A stretch of DNA of 64,000 nucleotides from Rhodoblastus sp. (GTDB lineage: Bacteria; Pseudomonadota; Alphaproteobacteria; Rhizobiales; Beijerinckiaceae), in contig NZ_JAGRPM010000011.1 in the NCBI RefSeq assembly GCF_019449565.1, forward strand, positions 1 through 64,000, in the 5' to 3' direction. The position numbers and the translations under genes are program-made. The number at the start of each line of letters is the position of its first letter. The stretch's first letter is position 1. The notes beneath the pieces were generated by a model. That model had not been told where the DNA came from. It ran no database searches and saw nothing but the letters and a program-made list of their open reading frames with translations. Below are positions 27,639 to 38,859 of the stretch, one piece after another.

Positions 27639-29723
27639 ATGAGACTTCTTGGCCTGGCTGTCGCGATCTTCGGCGTTCTGTCCGGAATCGTCGGGATTCA
27701 ACAGGCGGACCCGACGCTCGACCTCCTCGCGGGGGCGAGCCTCATCGTCGCTTTCTGCTGCGAGCGCAGCGGGCCGGTTTCGCGTTTCCTGAAAATCTTC
27801 CTCGCGCTGTTTTCTGTCGAAACCATCCTTTTCGGCCTCGCCAATTTCGCCGCGCGGTTCGGCTATTGGCCCAAATCGCTCGAAGACGCCCAGATTCCGC
27901 CGACGCTGGCGCTCACCGTGGCCATGTTCGCCATAATCATCTTCGCGGTTTCGCATGTGCCGGTCGTGTTATCGCTGACCCGCATTGCCGACCGTTTCTT
28001 CAACGCGGATGACGAGACGACGGCGGGCTTCGGGCCGCTGCGCTTCAAGACCATCGAACGCGTGCTGGCCACGGGCATGGTGGTCTTTCTCGTCGTGCTG
28101 AACCAGGCGCAGGTGGCGATCTCGGTGCGGCTGAGTTTCTTCAATCGCGATTTCTTCAATGCGATTCAGGAGAAGAACGGCCCCGAATTCTGGCGCATGC
28201 TGCTGTGGGTCTTCATGCCCTGGGCCTTCATCTATGTCGCCAGCATGGTGATCGAATTCGTCGTCAGCTCCTATCTGGTTATCCGCTGGCGGCGCTGGCT
28301 GACGCAATTCTACATCGCGCACTGGCTCAAGAATCACGCGCATTACCGCATGTCGCTCAGCGGCGGCCCGGCGGACAATCCAGACCAGCGTATCGCGGAA
28401 GACGTCGCGCGCTTCATCGACGGCGGCGGCGAGGGCGGCGCCTTCGGCTATGGCGTCTATAACTATTCAATCATGCTGATCTCGACTCTGTCGTCGCTGG
28501 TTTCATTCGCGATCCTACTCTGGAGCCTGTCGGCCAATTTCACCTTCCCCGGCACGAATTTCGCCTTCCCCGGCCTGTTGTTCTGGGTCGCCCTGGTCTA
28601 CGCCGCCGCGGGCACCCTCATCACCCATCTGATCGGCCGCCCTCTCGTGCGGATCATGTTCGGCCGGCAGAAAGTGGAGGCCGATTTCCGCTTCTCGCTG
28701 GCGCGTCTGCGCGAATATAGCGAACAGGTGGCGCTGCTGAACGGCGAGAAGGCGGAAGCCCTCGACCTGCGCAAGAAGTTCGGGGCGCTGATCGCCAATT
28801 ACCTCGAAATGATCAACCAGCGGAAAAAGCTGACCGCCTTCACCGGCTTTTACGGCCAGCTCAGCCCCATTATTCCCTATGTCTTCGCCGCGCCCTTCTA
28901 TTTCGCCGGCAAGATCAACCTCGGCGTAATGACCCAGACGGCGGGCGCCTTCGGCCATGTCGAAGGCGCCTTGACCTTCTTCATCACCTATTATTCCTCG
29001 CTGGCTGGCTTCCGCGCCGTGCTCGACCGTCTGACCTCCTTTGACGCCGCGATTGAGACGGCGCAGACCGAGCAGGGCTTCACGGTCGAGGCGGGCGCGC
29101 AGGCGCCCGCGCTGCGCGACGCCACCATCGCCCTGCCCAATGGCCTGACGCTGCTGACAGGCGTGAACCTGCCGCTGAAGGCGGGCCGCAACCTGCTGGT
29201 CTCCGGCGCCTCGGGATCGGGCAAGTCCACCTTGTTCCGCGCGCTGACCGGCGTCTGGCCGTTCGGCTCCGGCGAGGTTGCGGCGCCGGAGCCGGGCCAT
29301 ATGCTGCTGCTGCCGCAAAGGCCCTATATCCCGATCGGTCAGCTGCGCGACGCTGTGATCTATCCCGCCGAGGCGGGCCGTTACGACGACAAGGAAATCG
29401 CCGCCGCGCTGATCGACGCGCGGCTGCCGCAACTCGCGGACAAGCTCGACATCGCCGACAACTGGTCGCAGCGGCTTTCAGGCGGCGAACAGCAACGCCT
29501 GGCCATCGCCCGCGCCGTGCTGGCGCGGCCCGACTGGCTGCTGCTCGACGAAGCCACGGCGGCGCTGGACGAAGAGACGGAAGCCGCGATCTATAAAATG
29601 CTGGCCGAGCGCCTGCCGCAAACCACCCTGCTCTCCATTGGCCATCGCTCCACCCTCGTCGCCTTCCATACCGACAAGGCGAAAGTGCTGGACGGCGGCG
29701 TGGTCCTGTCGCCCGCGCCCTGA
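27639..29723 (+). CDS. ABC transporter, fused permease/ATPase, SbmA/BacA-like
   Basis: 694 aa. A short N-terminal extension with 3-4 hydrophobic segments (about 1-110) precedes the ABC_membrane_2 permease domain (about 140-430: NRDFFNAIQEKN, the family signature), and an ATPase domain from about 485. Walker A GASGSGKST is near 523-531, LSGGEQQRLAI near 613 and Walker B WLLLDEATAALDEE near 633. Relatives (YddA, BacA/SbmA) import peptides or export very-long-chain lipids. It precedes a minus-strand NnrU-like gene by 4 nt. Confidence 0.9.
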   Translation: MRLLGLAVAIFGVLSGIVGIQQADPTLDLLAGASLIVAFCCERSGPVSRFLKIFLALFSVETILFGLANFAARFGYWPKSLEDAQIPPTLALTVAMFAIIIFAVSHVPVVLSLTRIADRFFNADDETTAGFGPLRFKTIERVLATGMVVFLVVLNQAQVAISVRLSFFNRDFFNAIQEKNGPEFWRMLLWVFMPWAFIYVASMVIEFVVSSYLVIRWRRWLTQFYIAHWLKNHAHYRMSLSGGPADNPDQRIAEDVARFIDGGGEGGAFGYGVYNYSIMLISTLSSLVSFAILLWSLSANFTFPGTNFAFPGLLFWVALVYAAAGTLITHLIGRPLVRIMFGRQKVEADFRFSLARLREYSEQVALLNGEKAEALDLRKKFGALIANYLEMINQRKKLTAFTGFYGQLSPIIPYVFAAPFYFAGKINLGVMTQTAGAFGHVEGALTFFITYYSSLAGFRAVLDRLTSFDAAIETAQTEQGFTVEAGAQAPALRDATIALPNGLTLLTGVNLPLKAGRNLLVSGASGSGKSTLFRALTGVWPFGSGEVAAPEPGHMLLLPQRPYIPIGQLRDAVIYPAEAGRYDDKEIAAALIDARLPQLADKLDIADNWSQRLSGGEQQRLAIARAVLARPDWLLLDEATAALDEETEAAIYKMLAERLPQTTLLSIGHRSTLVAFHTDKAKVLDGGVVLSPAP

Positions 29724-29727
29724 CGGG

Positions 29728-30306
29728 TCAGCGAATCGGGGGCAACAAGGGCAAGCCAGCAAGCGCATGCAGCCAGAACAAAGTCGCGGCCCAAAGCGCA
29801 AGGCCGACGACGATGGCGACTGCATCCCCTCCCCAGCCGTGCGCCGGCGCGCGGGCGGGCTGCGCGCGGCCCGAAACCGAGACCCGGTCATAAAGTGCGA
29901 AGGCCAGGAACGAGCCAAACAGCAGCAGGGCGATAAGGTCGCCATTGGCGGCGAGATGCGCCGCCGCCCAGAGCGCGACCGCCGCCAGCATCGGATGGCG
30001 CGACCAATCGCGAATATGGGACGGAATATAGGCGCTCACGATCAGGACGAAGGCGGGCAGCATCACGGCGAAGGCCAGATGGCGCGACCATAAGGGCGGA
30101 TGCCAGAGCTGGGGATCGGCCTCCCCGCCCCGCGCCGCTGAAACGCCCCAGACGATCAAGACTAGGCCCAGCCCCGCCGCCAGCGAGAAGGCGAGCTTGT
30201 AGCCGTCCTCGCCCAGCCGCGCGACCAGCGACGCTCGCCACGCCGGAACGGTCGGAAGCAGATGAGAGGCGAAAAACAGGATCAGGCCGGAAATGAGAAA
30301 AGTCAT
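29728..30306 (-). CDS. NnrU family membrane protein
   Basis: 192 aa, about five to six hydrophobic segments. Family signature: LILFFASHLLPTVPAWR near the N-terminus, RHPMLAAVALWAAAHL in the middle and a Gly/Ala-rich tail. NnrU proteins are linked to denitrification (nitrite and nitric oxide reductase assembly), but no nitrogen-oxide genes are present here, so the role is open. It converges on the ABC transporter gene with a 4-nt gap. Confidence 0.87.
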   Translation of the reverse strand: MTFLISGLILFFASHLLPTVPAWRASLVARLGEDGYKLAFSLAAGLGLVLIVWGVSAARGGEADPQLWHPPLWSRHLAFAVMLPAFVLIVSAYIPSHIRDWSRHPMLAAVALWAAAHLAANGDLIALLLFGSFLAFALYDRVSVSGRAQPARAPAHGWGGDAVAIVVGLALWAATLFWLHALAGLPLLPPIR

Positions 30307-30370
30307 GGGAAATCCTCTGGCGAATCTCGGTGCCCTTGGGCCGGTTAGGACCGGCTGGCTACTGCGTCGT

Positions 30371-31288
30371 TCAGTTCGCCGCAGGCGCGGGCGCGGCCTG
30401 CGGCTTCGGTTTCGGCGCGGGACGCCTTGCCGGCCTGGCGGCTTTTTCGGGCTGGTCGGCTTTAGCCGCCGCCTCGCCCGCGAGTCGCGCCTGAAGCCGA
30501 AAATCGCGCGCTTCGGTCAGTCGAAGGGAGCAAAAACCAACAGCTTCCTCGCGATCGTAATCGCGGCAAACCTGCGCGCGTTCGGAGGAAAAGCCGGCCT
30601 GCTCCTTGATCGCCGCCTGGGCCGCCGGCTTGTCCTTCTTATATTTGTCGAGAAGCGTACGAAAATGCGTGCGCATGACGCGTTCGAGCGCGCCGCGCTC
30701 CTTCTCGATGGATTTGATCTGGGCGTCGGAAAAGCTGCTGCCCGCAGGTCCCCATAGGCCGGAGGCGTCGATCCGGCAATCGGCCTGAGGAAAGAAGCAG
30801 GCGCCGTTCGGGCTGCGCGCGCGCACGGCGCCGCTGAGAATGTCGAGTTGCAGCGGACAGGCCGTGGATTCAAGTTCGTATCGTTGGACGCCGTCAGGGA
30901 CGCCGAGCGGCTTCAGCCCGATCGGCCCCTCGGCGCCCATCGAAACCTCGCAGGACTGGTTGGGGCGCGAAATCTTGTCGCCAACGGCGGTGAGACGCGA
31001 AATGCGCAGGTTGGCGCCCGATCTTTCGATCTGGAGGGCGCCGCGCGCGCCGGAAAGACTGAACGGCTTGTCGACGATGGAATCGGGGGCGGGCGGCTTT
31101 GCCGCCGCGAAATGGCCGGAATAGGCGCCTTGCGACGGCGGCGTTGCGCGCGGCGCCGAAGTGGGCGGGGCGATGCTCTGGCCGGCGGGCGTTGGCGCGC
31201 CGACGGCGCCCGGCAATTGCATCTGGGCGCGGGTTTCGGTGGACGCGATGATCAGCAAATAAGCGATGGTCAGAAAAATGGGGCGCAT
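30371..31288 (-). CDS. Hypothetical exported protein, rhizobial type
   Basis: 305 aa. Signal peptide MRPIFLTIAYLLIIASTETRAQ, a proline-rich linker (to about 65), then a conserved domain with six cysteines (SCEV, TACPLQL, ACFF, DCRID, VCRDYD, FCSL) and a C-terminal tail rich in Ala, Pro and Lys. The charged stretch SIEKERGALERVM looks helical. Relatives are annotated as hypothetical proteins in rhizobia (from memory); no function is known. ATG 31286-31288 gives the signal peptide; an upstream reading of 17 residues is less likely. Confidence 0.75.
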   Translation of the reverse strand: MRPIFLTIAYLLIIASTETRAQMQLPGAVGAPTPAGQSIAPPTSAPRATPPSQGAYSGHFAAAKPPAPDSIVDKPFSLSGARGALQIERSGANLRISRLTAVGDKISRPNQSCEVSMGAEGPIGLKPLGVPDGVQRYELESTACPLQLDILSGAVRARSPNGACFFPQADCRIDASGLWGPAGSSFSDAQIKSIEKERGALERVMRTHFRTLLDKYKKDKPAAQAAIKEQAGFSSERAQVCRDYDREEAVGFCSLRLTEARDFRLQARLAGEAAAKADQPEKAARPARRPAPKPKPQAAPAPAAN

Positions 31289-31341
31289 GGACTGGTCATC
31301 TTGAGCGGGGCGCGACCATCTTAACCTCGCGGCGCCCATGT

Positions 31342-31379
31342 CCCAACCTCCACTTTAAGACCCAACCTACACTTTAGGA
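31342..31379. repeat. Tandem 19-bp direct repeat, possible IS21-type end
   Basis: CCCAACCTCCACTTTAAGA (31342-31360) is followed at once by CCCAACCTACACTTTAGGA (31361-31379), two mismatches. Repeats of this character with CACTTTA cores occur at the ends of IS21-like elements (general knowledge). No transposase is nearby, so it may be a solo decayed end. Confidence 0.45.
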
Positions 31380-31412
31380 CCCGGGCCATTGCTTTGAAAT
31401 CCCCGCGCCGCC

Positions 31413-31446
31413 AAAAAAATCCCGGCGTCGCCAAGCGCGCCGGGAT
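31413..31446 (-). terminator. Terminator of the ompW-like gene
   Basis: On the minus strand ATCCCGGCG/CGCCGGGAT (9-bp stem, 31419-31427 and 31438-31446, 10-nt loop) is followed by a run of T (complement of 31413-31419). It lies 24 nt after the OmpW stop codon. Confidence 0.88.
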
Positions 31447-31469
31447 CAGATTTCGCGCGGGTCGGCGCG

Positions 31470-32273
31470 TCAATATTTGGCGAGGATCGGCTCTCCGCCG
31501 CCGAAACGATAGATGATGCCGAGAGAAAACAGCCATGGCTGGAAATTGGTGTGCTGATAGACCTTTGCCGGGAGCGTCGTGCCCGCGACATTGATTCCAT
31601 TGGCGTAGGACTCGACATAAGCGAAGGTTTTCTTCACGTCGAGGCTCACGCCCCAATTGCGATCGATCATATAATCGGCGCCGCCCTGCAACACCCAGCC
31701 CAGCGAACTGGCGACATGGACATCGTTGAGGAAAGCGTTCTTGTTGCCAAGGGAGAAACCGATTCCGACGCCGCCGCCGAGATAGGGCCGAATCGGGCCG
31801 AAATTGTCGAAATGGTAGAGCACGGTAATTGGAACGAGCGCCGGTACGATCTGGGCCAGCACCGTGCCATTGGTCAGGATCGGATTGGACGGATTGAATC
31901 CCTTGGTCTTGTCATTGACGTAATAGGGAATTCCGGCCGAAACATCGACCGAGACATTGCGCGTGACGTAAAAGCCCGCTTCAAAGCCCGCCGTGGCGAT
32001 ATCGCCGATCGTCGCGCCGACATGCGCCGGAAAGGCCGTCATGTTCCCGCGCCGCATGGCCGTGGGATCCTGCCCCCAGAGACGCGACGAGCTGGAGTTG
32101 AGGGCATAGGTGAAGCCGACCTTCACGAAAAAAGGCTGGAAGCTATCGACGACCGGGGCGGGGGGCGCTTCCTTATAGCTCGGGAGATCCGCAGCTTGCG
32201 CGGTCGTCGCCGCCAGCGTCGCGCCCAGCGCGACGCCTAGCCGTCGGGCCGTTCGGGTCCATGCCTCAATCAT
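31470..32273 (-). CDS. OmpW family outer-membrane protein
   Basis: 267 aa. Signal peptide to ATTAQA, then the mature start ADLPSYKEAP. OmpW pattern: PFFVKVGFTYALNSSSS, a TAGFEAGFYVTRNVSVDVSAGIPYYV strand pair, PALVPITVLYHFDNFGPIRPYLGGGVGIG and a terminal WLFSLGIIYRFGGG strand. OmpW proteins form an eight-strand barrel with a hydrophobic channel. Independent transcription unit with a terminator downstream. Confidence 0.9.
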   Translation of the reverse strand: MIEAWTRTARRLGVALGATLAATTAQAADLPSYKEAPPAPVVDSFQPFFVKVGFTYALNSSSSRLWGQDPTAMRRGNMTAFPAHVGATIGDIATAGFEAGFYVTRNVSVDVSAGIPYYVNDKTKGFNPSNPILTNGTVLAQIVPALVPITVLYHFDNFGPIRPYLGGGVGIGFSLGNKNAFLNDVHVASSLGWVLQGGADYMIDRNWGVSLDVKKTFAYVESYANGINVAGTTLPAKVYQHTNFQPWLFSLGIIYRFGGGEPILAKY

Positions 32274-32519
32274 TCATTCCTCCACTGTTTATATTTAAAC
32301 TTTCTGCCAGGAATTCATCTGTCAGCATTTTTTGTCAATCTGGCCCGCCGGCCGCCGGCTTTCCGCAAATCACCTGCGCGATTATGCCATAGCTTTGTCT
32401 TTACAAGCTCTTCCGCGCTGCCTGGCGGACGCCTCGCAGCCCGTCTGGACCGCTTTATTCCGCCGCTCGTTGTAATTTTGTCACGACCGGGCGCCGGAAA
32501 GCCCGGCTGCGCCATCCTG
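32274..32519. other. Gene-free region between ompW and dnaK
   Basis: Holds the minus-strand promoter of the OmpW gene, which I cannot place firmly, and the approach to the dnaK heat-shock promoter. Nothing else is recognised. Confidence 0.35.
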
Positions 32520-32548
32520 CTTGCGAGCGAAATTCCCGAACCCTATAT
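32520..32548 (+). promoter_or_regulatory. RpoH (sigma32)-type promoter of dnaK
   Basis: CTTGCGA (32520-32526) and CCCTATAT (32541-32548), 14 nt apart, match the heat-shock consensus (CTTGAAA, CCCATNT-like). It is the only such match I saw in the 414-bp gap and lies 139 nt before the dnaK ATG. Confidence 0.72.
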
Positions 32549-32687
32549 CTGACGCGCTCTTGCAAGCGGGCGAGCTCAACCCAATGTGATCGGAAGTCGG
32601 GAACCGGGCGAGGCAACCTCCGCCCAACCGCCCAATACCGGACCGCTTCGGGGTCCGACGGTTCTGCGAAGAAAGGAACGAATTCTC

Positions 32688-34586
<1,899 letters not shown>

Positions 34587-34631
34587 GCCGCGCAAGCGGC
34601 TCCGCCCTCAGGCGTGAATCCTGCAAATGGG

Positions 34632-34651
34632 CCGGGGCGTCAGCGCCCCGG
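34632..34651 (+). promoter_or_regulatory. Hairpin between dnaK and dnaJ
   Basis: Perfect 8-bp stem CCGGGGCG (34632-34639)/CGCCCCGG (34644-34651), TCAG loop, without a T-run. It may lower read-through or stabilise the 3' end of dnaK mRNA. Confidence 0.45.
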
Positions 34652-34757
34652 TCGCGTTGCGGATATGGGTTCTGCGGACAAAAAAGGGTTGCGTCGACAG
34701 GTCGTAACGTCTAGCCCCTGAGCCGCCGCACGCATTTTTCACCGACCGCAAATCCGG

Positions 34758-35903
34758 ATGGCGTCATCCATGGCCAAACGCTGTTATTACGAAGTTCTCG
34801 GCGTCGCCCGCGCCTGTTCCGAAAGCGACTTGAAGAGCGCGTTCCGCAAACAGGCGATGCAGCTGCATCCCGACAAGAACCCCGGCGACAAACACGCCGA
34901 GGCGAAATTCAAGGAAGTCAACGAGGCCTATCAGGTCCTCTCCGACGAACAGAAGCGCTCCGCCTATGACCGCTTCGGCCACGCCGCCTTCGAGCATGGC
35001 GGCGGCGCAGGAGCCGGCGGTTTCGGCATGGGCGAGGGCTTCGCCGCCTCGATGGCCGATATTTTCGACGATCTGTTCGGCGATGTGATGGGCGGACGGC
35101 GCGGGCGCTCCACTGGCCGCGAACGCGGCGCGGATCTGCGCTACAATATGGAAATCACGCTGGAAGAAGCTTTTCGCGGCAAGACGGCCTCGCTGAAAAT
35201 CCCCACTTCCATCTCCTGCGACGTCTGCGCCGGCTCCGGCGCCAAGGCCGGCTCCAAGCCCAAGACCTGCTCGACCTGCGGCGGCGCCGGCCGCGTCCGC
35301 GCGCAGCAGGGCTTTTTCTCGATCGAGCGCGCCTGCCCCGCCTGCCACGGGCGCGGCGAGGTCATCGACAATCCCTGCCCCAATTGCGCGGGCGCGGGCC
35401 GCGTCACCCGCGAACGTTCGCTCTCCGTGAACATTCCGGCGGGCATCGAGGACGGCACCCGCATCCGTCTGACCGGCGAGGGCGAGGCGGGCCTGCGCGG
35501 CGGACCGTCCGGGGATCTCTATATTTTCCTCTCGGTCAAGCCGCATCCCTTCTTTCAGCGCGAGGGCGCGGACCTTCATTGCCGGGCGCCGATCACCATG
35601 GTTCAGGCCGCTCTTGGCGGGGAGATCAAGGTTCGCGGCGTCGACGGGACCGAGATCAAGGTCAAGGTCGACGAGGGCGCGCAATCGGGCCGCCAGTTCA
35701 AGATCAAGGGCCGCGGCATGCCGGTGCTGCGCACGCGCGATTTCGGCGACCTCTATATCCAGGCGAATGTCGAGACGCCGCAAAATCTGACCAAGCGCCA
35801 GAAAGAACTGCTGGCGGAGTTCGAAAACGAGTCGACCAACAAGACGCACCCCGAATCGACCGGCTTTTTCGCCAAAATGAAAGATTTTTTCGATCTGACG
35901 TGA
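34758..35903 (+). CDS. dnaJ: Chaperone DnaJ (Hsp40)
   Basis: 381 aa, co-chaperone of DnaK. J-domain in residues about 5-72 with HPD in LHPDKNPG, a Gly-rich linker, and four zinc repeats: [24 protein letters not shown] and CPNCAGAG (about 155-215). The C-terminal substrate-binding domain includes [23 protein letters not shown]. The start may be 34758 or the in-frame ATG 34770; both have usable upstream G-rich sequence. Confidence 0.96.
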   Translation: MASSMAKRCYYEVLGVARACSESDLKSAFRKQAMQLHPDKNPGDKHAEAKFKEVNEAYQVLSDEQKRSAYDRFGHAAFEHGGGAGAGGFGMGEGFAASMADIFDDLFGDVMGGRRGRSTGRERGADLRYNMEITLEEAFRGKTASLKIPTSISCDVCAGSGAKAGSKPKTCSTCGGAGRVRAQQGFFSIERACPACHGRGEVIDNPCPNCAGAGRVTRERSLSVNIPAGIEDGTRIRLTGEGEAGLRGGPSGDLYIFLSVKPHPFFQREGADLHCRAPITMVQAALGGEIKVRGVDGTEIKVKVDEGAQSGRQFKIKGRGMPVLRTRDFGDLYIQANVETPQNLTKRQKELLAEFENESTNKTHPESTGFFAKMKDFFDLT

Positions 35904-35941
35904 CATAAAGCCTGTCGGCTTTCCTTGACGCTTTCGTCAAT

Positions 35942-36832
35942 GTGAGCGAACCTTCGCGGCGGTCCCCCCAGGCCCGACAAAAGGCCCTGGCGAAATGCCG
36001 GGAAAAAAGGCAAGGGCAAAAATTGAGCGCGCACAGACGTCCGGCGAAGCTGCTTGCGAGCCCCAAGAACAGGATCGACCTCCGGCTGACCGATGAGGCG
36101 CGCTTCATTCGTTCCTGGCTGGAAAACCCCCTGCTCGCTGGCGCCATCACGCCCTCCGGCCGTTTCCTCGCTCGCGCCATGGCGCAATGCGTCGACCCCG
36201 CCTCCACCGGACCCATCGTCGAACTCGGCCCGGGCACCGGGCCAGTGACCCAGGCCCTGCTGGCGCGCGGAATCGCCCAGGAGCGTCTGGTGCTGGTCGA
36301 ATTCGAGCCGACTTTTTGCCATCTTCTGGCGCAGAAATTCCCGCACGCGAAAATCGTGCGCGGCGACGCCTATCGGTTGGCCGATACGCTGGCCGGCTCG
36401 CTTGACGCGCCGCCAGCCGCTGTGGTCTCGAGCCTGCCCCTGCTGACCAAGCCCGAAGCCTCGCGGCTGGCGCTGCTGCGGCAGGCTTTTGACCTGATGG
36501 GCCCCGACGGCAGGTTCATCCAGTTCACCTATGGCGTGAAATCGCCGGTCCCGGCCCATCTCGCCGCGAGCCAGCATTTCAAGACGCAAAGCCTCGCGCC
36601 GATCTGGCTCAACCTGCCTCCCGCGCGCATTTTCATCTATCGTCACGCAGATTGCCCCCATGCGGTCGAAACACGGCCCGACATGATCGACAAGCTGCTG
36701 CGGCAGTCGCGCCGTTTCGGCCGCGAAATTCGCGACGAGCTGCAAGAAGCCCGCTCGCGGCTCGCGCCAAAAGAAGCCGGATCGCCGCTGGGCGAAAAAT
36801 CCCTGATCGATCCCAAATCGCGGCGTTTTTGA
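35942..36832 (+). CDS. PmtA-like SAM-dependent methyltransferase
   Basis: 296 aa, basic N-terminus (about 1-50) followed by a PmtA/KsgA-like class I methyltransferase: FIRSWLENPLLAGAITPSGRFLARAM near 58-83 and the SAM loop IVELGPGTGPVTQALL near 94-109, then a VEFEPTFC motif. SSLPLLTKP lies at the acceptor loop. Rhizobial PmtA methylates phosphatidylethanolamine to phosphatidylcholine; this or a related lipid is the best guess. GTG start 35942 is uncertain because the first 50 residues are poorly defined. It follows dnaJ by 38 nt. Confidence 0.75.
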   Translation: MSEPSRRSPQARQKALAKCREKRQGQKLSAHRRPAKLLASPKNRIDLRLTDEARFIRSWLENPLLAGAITPSGRFLARAMAQCVDPASTGPIVELGPGTGPVTQALLARGIAQERLVLVEFEPTFCHLLAQKFPHAKIVRGDAYRLADTLAGSLDAPPAAVVSSLPLLTKPEASRLALLRQAFDLMGPDGRFIQFTYGVKSPVPAHLAASQHFKTQSLAPIWLNLPPARIFIYRHADCPHAVETRPDMIDKLLRQSRRFGREIRDELQEARSRLAPKEAGSPLGEKSLIDPKSRRF

Positions 36833-36902
36833 AATTCGCGGTCGCGCCGCGCGGTTTTCGCTCCTATAAGGCGGCGTTTTCCCCGTATGACGGAACCCGC
36901 CC

Positions 36903-37604
36903 ATGCTCAGCGCCACAAGCGACAAGCTCATCGTCGCCCTCGATCTTCCCGAGCCCGCTGCGGCCCGCGCGATGGTGGAGCGGCTTGGCGACAGCGTCGC
37001 CTTCTACAAGATCGGCATGGAGCTGGCCTATGGCGGCGGCTTCGCCCTGGTGGAAGAACTCGCCGAGGCGGGCAAACAGGTCTTTCTTGACCTCAAGCTG
37101 CACGATATCGGCAATACGGTCGAAAAGGCCACGGCGCAGATCGCGCGGCTCGGCGTGCGCTTCCTGACCGTTCACGCCTTTCCTCAGACGCTGGCGGCGG
37201 CGCGGCGCGGCGCCGAAGGCTCCGCGCTGCAGGTTCTCGGCGTGACCGTGATGACCTCCTATGACGACGCCGACCTGGCGGCCGCAGGATACCGCTATGG
37301 CGTGAAGGAGCTGGTCGCGATGCGCGCGCAACAGGCGAAGGAAGCGGGAATCGCCGGCCTGATCCTCTCGCCCGAGGAATTGACCGCGACCCGCGCGCTG
37401 GTCGGGAAGGACCTGCTGCTGGTGACCCCGGGCGTGCGCCCCGCCGGCGCGGCGCTCGGCGACCAGAAAAGGGTCGCGACGCCAGCCGAGGCTTTTGCGC
37501 GCGGCGCGGATCATATCGTGGTGGGCCGGCCCATTCTGGCGGCGACGAACCCGCGCGAGGCGGCGCTCGCCATCCAGCGCGAAATTGCACAGGTCCACGC
37601 CTGA
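36903..37604 (+). CDS. pyrF: Orotidine 5'-phosphate decarboxylase
   Basis: Converts OMP to UMP in pyrimidine biosynthesis. 233-aa TIM barrel of the bacterial type: VALDLP near 11-16, K36 in YKIG, catalytic D63-x-K65-x-x-D68 in [12 protein letters not shown], and VTPGVRP near 177. Complete with no truncation. The dapB gene follows but 313 bp away. Confidence 0.97.
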   Translation: MLSATSDKLIVALDLPEPAAARAMVERLGDSVAFYKIGMELAYGGGFALVEELAEAGKQVFLDLKLHDIGNTVEKATAQIARLGVRFLTVHAFPQTLAAARRGAEGSALQVLGVTVMTSYDDADLAAAGYRYGVKELVAMRAQQAKEAGIAGLILSPEELTATRALVGKDLLLVTPGVRPAGAALGDQKRVATPAEAFARGADHIVVGRPILAATNPREAALAIQREIAQVHA

Positions 37605-37917
37605 CCCAACCAGAGCCGAAAAGACAAAAAAACGCCGGGCGTACCTCCGGCCCGGCGTCACGTCCTGAGGACTGGGGGACAGCGCCTTTGGACAGTCGCG
37701 ACCTTAGCGGCCGATCATGACCCGGAAGTGACAGCAATCCGTCAGCCGCCAAACGGCGCCATAAGCCTTTTCGCCAGGGGCCGCTCGTTAAGCCTCGATC
37801 CATCCTGCGTCTTTTGCCTTGGCGCGAAAAAGCCTATAGAGCGGCCAAGGCTTCGCAGCGCGGGGGACCGGACCCTCTCCCGCGCCATTCGTTCTTTTCC
37901 GGTCCGGAGACATCGCA
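37605..37917 (+). promoter_or_regulatory. pyrF-dapB intergenic with a ribosome-binding-site hairpin
   Basis: Contains the terminator-like hairpin at 37626-37658, listed separately. Close to dapB, CCGGACC (37868-37874) pairs with GGTCCGG (37901-37907), whose last bases overlap GGAG, the dapB Shine-Dalgarno. It could restrict dapB translation. No gene is evident in the remainder. Confidence 0.35.
37626..37658 (-). terminator. Terminator-like hairpin reading leftward
   Basis: ACGCCGGGC (37632-37640) and GCCCGGCGT (37650-37658) form a 9-bp stem with a 9-nt loop. The only homopolymer is an A-run on its left side (37626-37632), a T-run on the minus strand, yet the neighbours on both sides are plus-strand genes. 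It may still terminate pyrF weakly or block antisense transcription. Confidence 0.6.
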
Positions 37918-38724
37918 ATGGCTGAGATGCGTCTTGTCGTGGTCGGCGCCGCCGGGCGCATGGGCCAGATGCTCGTCAAGACGATCGCGGCGACGGAAGG
38001 CGCGGTCCTCTCCGCCGCTTTGGAGCGGCCCGGCTCTGCCGCGCTCGGCCGCGACGCCGGCGATCTGGCCGGGCTTGGAGCGCTGGGCGTCCCCGTCACC
38101 GACGATCCGCTCGCGGCCCTGCTCAAGGCCGATGGCGTGATCGACTTCTCCGCTCCTGCCGTGACGGTCGAGATCGCGGCCCTCGCCGCGCAGGCCCGCA
38201 TCGTCCATGTCGTCGGCACAACGGGCATGGGCCCCGAAGACCTCGCCAAGCTGGAGGCCGCCGCGCGCCACGCCGTCATCGTCCGCTCGGGCAATATGAG
38301 CCTCGGCGTTAATCTGCTGGCCGGTCTGGTTGAAAAGGTCGCCAAGACGCTCGGGATCGACTGGGACATAGAGATTCTGGAAATGCACCACCGCATGAAG
38401 GTGGATGCGCCCTCCGGGACCGCGCTTCTGCTGGGCGAGGCGGCGGCAAAGGGCCGCGACATCGCTTTGGCGAAGCATTCTGTCCGCTCGCGCGACGGCC
38501 ATACGGGCGCGCGCAAGGCCGGCGACATCGGCTTCGCCACTTTGCGCGGCGGCACGGTCGTCGGCGATCATTCCGTGATCTTCGCGGGCGCGGGCGAGCG
38601 CATCGAACTGATCCACCGCGCCGAGGATCGCGGCATTTTTGCTCGCGGCGCTGTGCAGGCGGCGCTGTGGGGGCGCGGCCGCACGTCGGGCCTCTATTCC
38701 ATGGCCGACGTGCTCGGAATTTGA
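37918..38724 (+). CDS. dapB: 4-hydroxy-tetrahydrodipicolinate reductase
   Basis: Lysine and diaminopimelate pathway reductase. 268 aa: NAD(P)-binding [11 protein letters not shown] at 6-16, GTTGM near 102, and the catalytic region [15 protein letters not shown] near 155-169 with the HH pair and K. ATG 37918 is used; an in-frame ATG 9 nt later is the alternative. gpmA follows at 135 nt. Confidence 0.96.
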   Translation: MAEMRLVVVGAAGRMGQMLVKTIAATEGAVLSAALERPGSAALGRDAGDLAGLGALGVPVTDDPLAALLKADGVIDFSAPAVTVEIAALAAQARIVHVVGTTGMGPEDLAKLEAAARHAVIVRSGNMSLGVNLLAGLVEKVAKTLGIDWDIEILEMHHRMKVDAPSGTALLLGEAAAKGRDIALAKHSVRSRDGHTGARKAGDIGFATLRGGTVVGDHSVIFAGAGERIELIHRAEDRGIFARGAVQAALWGRGRTSGLYSMADVLGI

Positions 38725-38859
38725 ACCGGGTTTTGATTTCCATCACGGCGCCGGAGCGGCAAATCACAGCATAGACGCGACAACGCCGCGACCCGGCGAT
38801 TTCGCATGAACGGAAGCCGCGCAGCGCGGCGACAGCGATTTGATAGCCAGGAGAAACAA

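Noticed and set aside
34632..34651. Terminator separating dnaK from dnaJ
   Set aside because: No T-run follows the stem; kept only as a hairpin.
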